NCBI GenBank assembly: GCA_020631735.1
Contig: CM036159.1
Location: 15,973,511-16,037,510, forward strand
DNA: 64,000 bases
Reading direction: 5' to 3'
Source of the DNA: Saccharum officinarum
Lineage: Eukaryota > Streptophyta > Magnoliopsida > Poales > Poaceae
Shown: positions 57,601 to 64,000 of the stretch, piece after piece
Numbering within the stretch: the stretch's first letter is position 1
How the letters are laid out: each line of letters opens with the position of its first letter
Program-made: the position numbers and the translations under genes
The notes under the pieces: generated by a model
What the model saw: only the letters and a program-made list of their open reading frames with translations
Told to the model about the DNA's origin: nothing
Database searches by the model: none

Positions 57601-57854
57601 AGAATGTGTCATTGTTTTATGACAATGAAAGTGCTATCAAGATGACTCAAAATCCGGTTCAACATTCAAGAACCAAGCACATTGACATAAGGCATCACTT
57701 CATAAGAGACCATCAACAAAAGGGTGATATTTGTATACAAGGTATTGGCACCGAAGATCAACTAGCCGATATCTTTACAAAGCCACTTGATGAGAGAAGG
57801 TTTTACAAGTTGAAGAATGAATTGAACATACTTGACTTCTCCAACTTAAAATGA
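54680..57854 (+). pseudogene. pol: Sirevirus-type pol: protease, integrase, reverse transcriptase, RNase H, broken
   Basis: Protease active site DSG at 54706-54714, followed by a frameshift near 54730. A GAG-pre-integrase part has the zinc-binding WHRRLGH...CSAC. In the integrase catalytic core the Asp/Asp/Glu motifs lie in LLHMDLF, IRSDNDSEF and NDVVERKNRT. The reverse transcriptase has YVDD at 56901-56912. RNase H ends with the ADIFTKPL block before TGA at 57852-57854. From about 54735 on everything is in one frame except for stops at 55089-55091 (TGA), 55794-55796 (TAA), 56250-56252 (TAA) and 56409-56411 (TGA). Confidence 0.95.
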
Positions 57855-58919
57855 GTGCACCCCCACATTCTTATATGACATGCCTCCCCTTCGACAATGC
57901 AAGGTAAAGTTGTTTGGCATATCATTCATACTTTGCTAAGGACATGTTTAGAACATATAGACATATTTGCATGAAAAATAGGATCATTCATAAAAATCAA
58001 ATGATCTTGATGTATATATGGTACCACTATTGCTTCTATGTTTGTTTGATCTAGTGGTAGCATATGACATGTTTGTGGGCTTGCAAACCTAGTGTTGAAT
58101 CTAGAAAATGAGCTCATGATGTGTAATTCAACATGGTCAAGATAACCCTTATACTTTATGAGGTGTGAAGAAGCTTGTCCTTGGATCAAACCTAATTACA
58201 TATACTAGGCAAGTGATCTAGATTGAACCATAATTTGGACTCCCTCATATTGATTGACTTGACTCTCACTAAAATTGGCACCTTTTTGGTGATTGTTGAC
58301 AAAGGGGGAGAGAAAAGTCACAAAGATAAAAAGTTAAGTTGCAAAGGGGGAGAAGTAAGTCACAAAGGTATAGTAAGGGGGAAAGAAATCAAAGGTATGA
58401 CATTGGAAATGGATCAATTAAAATTGAGCACACAAGTAGGGGGAGCAAGCTCATGAATTATTTATTGCATTTGTATGTGCATTAACATGATGAATTGTTG
58501 CATTGCAAATTTAAATTCGATTTTCATGCTTGTGTGGTGAATGCTAGAAATAGAACTTGAATGATGATTTGTTGAGAGTAGCTTTACAAGTGGTATCTAG
58601 ACACCTTTGCTTATAATGTTGATCTCATGGGGTACTTTAGTGTTTGTGATCTTTGCAAGTGATGTATTACAAGTGGTGTCTAGCTACTTTGGTGCTAAGG
58701 ATGGTATATTTTGGTAACTCCGATTGGTATCACGCTTCAAAGGTCCATTCTATATACCTTAGCATCAATTGGATAGTAGTAACTTTCCTAAAATTTAAAT
58801 CCATACATATGTGCACAATTAAACCAAACTCATGGAAGCACATATGTAGGGGGAGCTAATACTATCGAAATTGAAAATTGATTTCATTTCTTATCTTTGT
58901 GATGGTTGTCATCAATTAC
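57855..58919 (+). other. Sirevirus 3' untranslated region with repeated polypurine motifs
   Basis: AT-rich, no env-like ORF. G-runs of the type AAAGGGGGAG occur near 58301, 58343, 58374, 58437 and 58848, before the functional tract at the LTR. Confidence 0.7.
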
Positions 58920-58933
58920 CAAAAAGGGGGAGA
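58920..58933 (+). other. Polypurine tract next to the 3' LTR
   Basis: AAAAAGGGGGAGAT immediately before the LTR start TGAAAG at 58934, the plus-strand priming site. Confidence 0.85.
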
Positions 58934-61793
58934 TTGAAAGCCTAAGTTTGGTTTTGGTAATTAATGACACCAAGTTGCTAATGCCATGTGTTAAGTGTTT
59001 TGAGTTAGGCATAAGCAACACATGTGATGAAGGTATATATGGCAAGGAGTGGTGGCCACAAGATCACAAAGAGATGGTGCATGGACATGAAATGACGATC
59101 ATGGTGGAGATGCACATAAAATGATGGACATGATGATCAAGTGGAGGAGAAGGATCTAAGAGCGCAAGGCAATGGTATAACCATAGTGTTTTCCTTTTGC
59201 CGGTCTAAGTTGAGTAGAGAAGTGATTGACCGGATTTAGGATACATAGCCGACTATCAAGAGGGGCAATCACGGTTAGCTCGGGAATCAAGTGCCACTAG
59301 ATTAATGTCTTGAGCATATGCATTAGGATCTAGTAGAGAGCTAACTTATCGCCTTGAAAATATTTGTGAAATGCTAACACACATGCACATGGTGGTGTAC
59401 ACTTGGTGGTGTTAGCACATTTGCGAAGTCGGAGAAGAAACGGAGGCGAATGGTGGTCACTATGGTGACCAGACGCTGCACCGAACGCGGTCATAGTTTG
59501 ACCGGATGCATCCGGTCAGCTCTCGCAGCAGTCAGGCGCGCGGATGCTAGGGTTTGCAACCGATGCGTCCGGTCCCTCACGGAACCGGAGCGTCCAGTCA
59601 GGCACCCAGAGGGGCAAAGCTAAACGTAGAGCCGATCGGACGCGCGGCGCGTCCGGTCACGTGCGATCGGACGCGTCCGGTCGCGGTGGGAGCTCTCTAG
59701 ACTCCGACCGGACGCCGGGTGCAACGCGTTCGGTCAAACGCTGAAGCGCGTCCGGTTATGGCAACGGCTACTTCTGACGCGCACTGTTCTCGCTTGTCCT
59801 GTAGTGACCGGACGCGTCTGGTCACCCTGACTGGTGCGTCCGGTCAGCACATTTTGCACTGTGTCGTGTGGTAACGGCTAGCTGCGTACCCCTTCACTAT
59901 AAATAGAAGTTGGTCGGGGTTTGGGGGTAACTCTTGGACATTTTGAGACCTAGAGACATCTCCACTCATCTCTTTGCTCGGTTGCACATCTTGAGTGAGA
60001 TTGAGTGAGATTCAAGTGCATTGCTTGAGAGTTGCATTCTAGAGGCACTTGATCTTCGAGTTGCTGCGGATTTCTTGTTACTCTTCCGTGTTTCCCAACG
60101 CGGTAGACGGCTTGGAGCAGCGGAGGTGATTGAGCTCATAATTGAATATTGTTGGAGCCCTCACCAAGTGTTGTAAGGGGTTCTTGATCCTTCCCCGCGG
60201 GAGTTCGTAAATTGGATACTCTAGTGGAGCTCGTGGCTTTGAGGATCCCCATCTTGTGTGTGGTTGTGCGGCGCCCGCCGAGGGCTCAACTCTTGATAGT
60301 CGATTAGCTCGCGAACCGACAAGAGGGTGCATCGCCACAACGAGGAGTAGCTTGCCGGGAAGCAAGTGAACCTCGGTAAAAATCTTGTGTCATCTCTTTG
60401 CCGAGTAGTGGCGGACCTACAGGGTATGCCGGGTGGTCCCCGGCATACCCTAGCTCAAGTGACAGACATAGCATATATATGTAAAAAAAAGAAATAAAAT
60501 TACCGATATTACTTGCCGCTCGGCCTTCTGGAAACCGTGACCGTCTGCATGTGCGATGTCTCTGCTCCCGCTCGGCTCAAGACTCGAGTAGTTCCATCGA
60601 ATCAACTAATCAAGGCAGCGCCGCATCGATCCCACAGGTGACAGACCATAGGCCACGCAAGTGGGAGTGTCTTGCACATCGACACCGATCATGAATTGGC
60701 GAATTTCCGATCGTCGACGTCGATCGATCCTGCGGGCTCGCACACGCGCACAGCGGCGGCTGTGAGCCTACGTCCTACGAGTCTGCTCTCTGCTGCACTG
60801 GCACACCATGGCGATGCACCGTCTCTGTCTCTGCAGCATTGCTATGCGGGTGCAGTGTCTGCGGTCCAGCCGTCTAAGGTCCGCTGCCGAATCACCGATG
60901 GACTAATCGAGCTAGGCGTGTCGCGCGGAGTCAAAGGCCGTCTGCAGGTTTGTTGCCTCATCTCTAAAATCCGTTTCCTTATCAATATTTGTGTATCCGA
61001 GAGGTCTAGATCAGTCATCACTAGATTAGAGATTAGTTCGTTGTGGAGATATTGCTTTGTTTTTTTAGAAACACATAGCCAAGAAGTCAGCAAGATAGCA
61101 ACTATTGCTGCTTGAAATAATCATGTCCCATCTTCGATTAAAATTCTTGTATAAGAGCAAACTCAAGAGCAAGAGTAATTGAAGAAATTGTGAATGCTAT
61201 TCCCCAGCCCTCACCCCTTCAGTGTCTTCGCCACCGCCACTGGTTTATGATGTCAATTGTCTTCCACATGATCCAGATAAAAAACAACCCATTCAAAGTT
61301 ACTCAAAGTTATTCTGTTAATGATCTAGATGCAATTTTAAAAGTGTTTACCGAATTCGCAAATAGTTTTTTATTGAATTGTATATGAAAATTTTTGTTTG
61401 GCATACCCTGCATTAAAATCCTAGGTCCGCCACTGTTGCCGAGGATTTCTCTTGTGGTTGGTCATTGTGATTGATTCTTCGAGTGCATTACTTCTCTACA
61501 TCGTTGGTATAAGAATCAAGTCATTTGCTCTTTACTTTCTTGTACTAGTCCTAGTGTAGTTTGCTTAGTGTAGTCTTTATCACATAGGAGTAAGTAACTT
61601 AGTGACTTAGTCTTGTTGGTGTGTTTTAGAGATCATAGCCTTAATTCACTAGAATTGTATAGGTGGCTTGCATAGTGTAGTTGAGCTAGTGCTAGAATTA
61701 GCTTAGCCATCTTTTATACTAACGTGGTTGTATAGTGAAGCTTGTAGATTTTTAAATAGGCTATTCACCCCCTCTAGCCATTTGGACCTTTCA
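58934..61793 (+). repeat. 3' LTR of the Sirevirus-type element, interrupted by a hAT-type insertion
   Basis: Matches the 5' LTR on both sides of the insertion 60406-61435. A CG-rich palindrome cluster lies at about 59470-59850. Confidence 0.95.
60406..61435 (+). mobile_element. Non-autonomous hAT-type element in the 3' LTR (1030 bp)
   Basis: Ends TAGTGGCGGACCTA and TAGGTCCGCCACTG are inverted repeats (13 of 14). An 8-bp duplication TTGCCGAG lies at 60398-60405 and 61436-61443; the uninterrupted 5' LTR has this 8-mer once. A further inner inverted repeat GGTATGCC / GGCATACC lies near both ends. The longest ORF (60672-61115) shows no transposase domain, so this is a deletion derivative. Confidence 0.85.
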
Positions 61794-61844
61794 CCCACAC
61801 AGCTGTCATTATCCTCCCCTTGGTACTCCCTCCCCCGGTGAACG

Positions 61845-61935
61845 TTGCTGCTCTTCTTCTACTGGAGTTGTCACGGTGAGGTGGGCACCTTGCTGCTATT
61901 CTTCTACTAGAGCTGTTGCGGCGAGGTGGGCACTG
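61845..61935 (+). repeat. Short tandem repeat, two units of about 50 bp
   Basis: GCTGCTCTTCTTCTACTGGAG...GTGAGGTGGGCAC recurs as GCTGCTATTCTTCTACTAGAG...GCGAGGTGGGCAC. It lies in a minus-strand Pro/Arg-rich frame (61774-62115) without a known domain. Confidence 0.7.
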
Positions 61936-62117
61936 GGGCTTGCATGGTCGGAGTCGAAGATGGTGTAGCGGGGGCAAGGGCAAGGCTGAACGGCGAGGGG
62001 CGGCGGTGGGGACGGTGCAACAAGGGCCAAAGGCTGGCGCGGCATGAACTGAGGACAAGGCCAGCGCGGCACAAACCAAGGATGAGGCTGGATCCAGGGA
62101 AGTAGCCCTAGGCATAA

Positions 62118-62620
62118 TTAACCGAAGTCCGAACCGAACTGACCGAGACTGGACCGAAGTCTTCGATCATTAGTTCGGTCCTAAGTCCATAATACCCGAA
62201 AAATTTACAGTTAGTTCGGTTATATGTCTTGGGTGACCAAACTAACCGAACATTTCGATTTTGTTGACATAATGTGTACTTTAGACTATTATTAATGATA
62301 TATATTTATTCTAGTTGGTTTATATCAACCATCACGCTTATCGCTTTGTTTAATCTATATTTTGCATTGTTATTTTCCCCTTGAAATAGAAAAAATATTG
62401 CAAAAAATTGCTACAAATTATAATATTTAGTAACTATTTTGTCTAGTCCGGTTAGTTCGGTCATGGCTGAGACCGAACCGAACTAACCGAGACCGAACTT
62501 GCTCGGTCATGAGTTCTGAAACTAACCGATCGGTTTTCGTTTTTAGATGACCGAACTTTCGAAATGACTGAAGAACCGATTGGTTCAGTTCGATCAGACC
62601 GAACTCCCAGGTCCACGGGG
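62118..62620. repeat. ACCGAAC / GTTCGGT-rich repeat block
   Basis: Many short copies of ACCGAAC and GTTAGTTCGGT in both orientations are concentrated at two ends (62118-62265 and 62445-62610) around an AT-rich centre, giving an overall imperfect inverted structure. No ORF. Possibly a degraded foldback or MITE-like element. Confidence 0.6.
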
Positions 62621-62787
62621 AAGTAGGTCATCGCGCCTGGAAGGATGCCGCGGTGGGGGAGAGGAGGTTGCAGCGCGGATGGGATCAAGTTCAAACTGAT
62701 GAATTGAGAAAAGAGAAAAGAAAAGAGAGAGAAAGAAAAAATTATAATATGACATGTGGATCCCATATATTAAAACGATTATTGTAA

Positions 62788-62915
62788 CCCCGTTCGTTTA
62801 GCTGAAATTTGGCTGATGCTAATTCTTATGCTGATTTGTTGTGAGAGAAAAACTATGTTCGTTTGCTGAAAAGTATTGCTAAATTAGTGTTGCAGAATAG
62901 GACGAACATTGTAGA
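62788..62915 (+). mobile_element. MITE fragment with the TTGTTGTGAGAGAAAAA core
   Basis: Contains CGTTCGTTT, GCTGATTTGTTGTGAGAG and CGTTTGCTGAAAAGTA, the internal pattern of a common grass MITE group (probably hAT-derived). The outer ends were not resolved. Confidence 0.5.
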
Positions 62916-64000
62916 GCATCTTCTTTAATATTTGAAAAAGCATTATTAGTGGTCATCAATGTCACCCTGTTAAGGATGGATTATATGTGAGCTGCTGGAG
63001 ATCATCTAAATACATGCCTATCATGAAAGCACATTTCTTGAAATACATATAGTAGCACCTGACATTTATATCTCGCTATTTTGTGAAGAACCATCGCATG
63101 GCTATGGCAGTTTGGCCGGTGCTGGTGAGGGAGCCGAGAACGGCCGGGGGGACGGAACACTTGTGTTGGTGTCGATGACGTAGGCGGTAAGGCGGGGCGT
63201 TGGGTCGGTCAAACTTCTGCTGTTCCACGGTAGGGATAGTAGGATAGGATGGGTGCACACGCGAAACCGCGTCACGGCCTGATCCTTGCGTCGCCCGTGG
63301 ACTCGCGGTGGTGGTGACGCGCGCGGATATATCTGAGGGTGACCATGACACGGCAATTAATAAAATTAATATTAAGATGCCGGAATGGAGAAGGTGTGAT
63401 TCCAGATAAAGATGACACGACCAACTCAATCAAACCAAACTCAACTTAAAACACGGTCAAATCCCAGGTCGACCAAAAGCTGAAATAAACAACGAAAATG
63501 CTTTGTTTGGTCAGTGTCCAAGCAAGAAAGAGCGCGGCACTTGTTGACTGGGCCTGTTACTATGGGGATAACAGCCCAGTAGTGGTTTCAGGCCCGCGGA
63601 GTTCACGATTTCTTGTTGGGCCCCTACTTGATAATACTGTCTGGCTCTGGCCCATGAGCCTAGGAATTTTGCCCAGCACTTGTCGCCGACGCGCCTACGC
63701 CGCTACGCGGCCGCACGGCAGGAAAGCACCCCGCGCGGGCGGTCCCAACGGTTGTTTCGGCAAGGGCACCGCGCCAACGCTGCCCTTCCGCCACGTCGTC
63801 GACGATTTCAGGGACTGTTTGGATTTAAGGAATTTTGGAGAAAAAAATGTAAAAAAGAGCAAAGCAGAGGAAAGATATTTTGAGGGAACGTTTAGAATGG
63901 ATAAAAGATCAATCAGAAATGCTCCTTGACCTCCGGACCTCGCACTCGCCCACGCCGCCCCTGCTTGCGTCGCCCACTCCCTCTGCTCGCGAGACAAACC
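62916..64000. other. Right-edge region, GC-rich toward the end, possible upstream region of a gene
   Basis: A minus-strand frame at 63076-63429 (117 residues, hydrophobic start) and a plus-strand frame at 63498-63929 are open but show no domain I know. Around 63540-63660 there are several GGCCCA / TGGGCC-type motifs, common in plant promoters. From 63810 the sequence GGGACTGTTTGGATTT resembles a MITE end. A gene may start beyond the edge. Confidence 0.35.

Larger units (their letters stand above)
50768..61793 (+). mobile_element. Full-length Ty1/copia element, Sirevirus (SIRE/Maximus) type
   Basis: Two LTRs share perfect TGAAAG/CTTTCA ends and are flanked by 5-bp target duplications CCCAC (50763-50767 and 61794-61798). 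The order gag, protease, integrase, reverse transcriptase, RNase H is that of copia. The iMet-type primer site, two zinc knuckles in gag, several polypurine tracts before the 3' LTR and CG-rich palindromic repeats in the LTR are Sirevirus traits. Many stops and two frameshifts make it inactive. No env-like ORF was seen after pol. Confidence 0.95.

Noticed and set aside
60672..61115. 147-residue ORF in the hAT-type insertion as a captured gene
   Set aside because: No transposase or host domain recognised; part of a deletion derivative.

Overview
This is plant nuclear DNA from a grass. The retrotransposon families, the abundance of Stowaway, Tourist and Helitron elements, and the plant intron signals suggest a panicoid or andropogonoid grass (Sorghum, Saccharum or Miscanthus type). 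That assignment is inference from style; no species marker was found. No tRNA, rRNA, CRISPR or bacterial-type operon was seen.

Layout. (1) 1-7800 is the 5' part of a Ty3/gypsy element on the minus strand: a frameshifted gag, a 5' leader with an extra ORF that begins with a histone H3-tail-like sequence, a primer-binding site, and one 4.83-kb LTR. It sits inside a second Ty3/gypsy element (called R here). (2) 7801-24576 is copy A of a long duplicated block: the R 3' end and LTR, an alcohol-dehydrogenase exon relic, a Helitron, an E2-enzyme-like fragment, an intact single-span acidic membrane-protein gene, a MITE cluster, and a Mutator-like element (MULE) cut off by a 100-N gap at 24577-24676. 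(3) 24677-33051 is a mostly complete but decayed R element with an antisense extra gene. (4) 31823-48883 is copy B of the block, which continues to the true MULE end at 50036. (5) 50046-50767 holds a Tourist-like MITE. (6) 50768-61793 is a full-length, stop-ridden Sirevirus-type Ty1/copia element (5-bp TSD) with a hAT-type element in its 3' LTR. (7) 61799-64000 holds tandem and ACCGAAC-rich repeats, a MITE fragment and GC-rich sequence.

The only convincing intact host gene is the acidic membrane protein, present in both copies with the same predicted protein. The complete MULE in copy B has two convergent genes reading inward from opposite TIRs: a MuDR-type transposase (now broken) and an intact two-exon GRF-zinc-finger protein with a C-terminal membrane span, in the position that mudrB occupies in MuDR. 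Copies A and B differ by a Stowaway insertion, microsatellite length, small indels and one transposase frameshift. They may be a true segmental duplication, or two haplotypes placed end to end across the gap.

Best candidates for something undescribed: the H3-tail mimic ORF in the gypsy leader (1577-2191), and the GRF-TM partner gene of the MULE (48998-49601).
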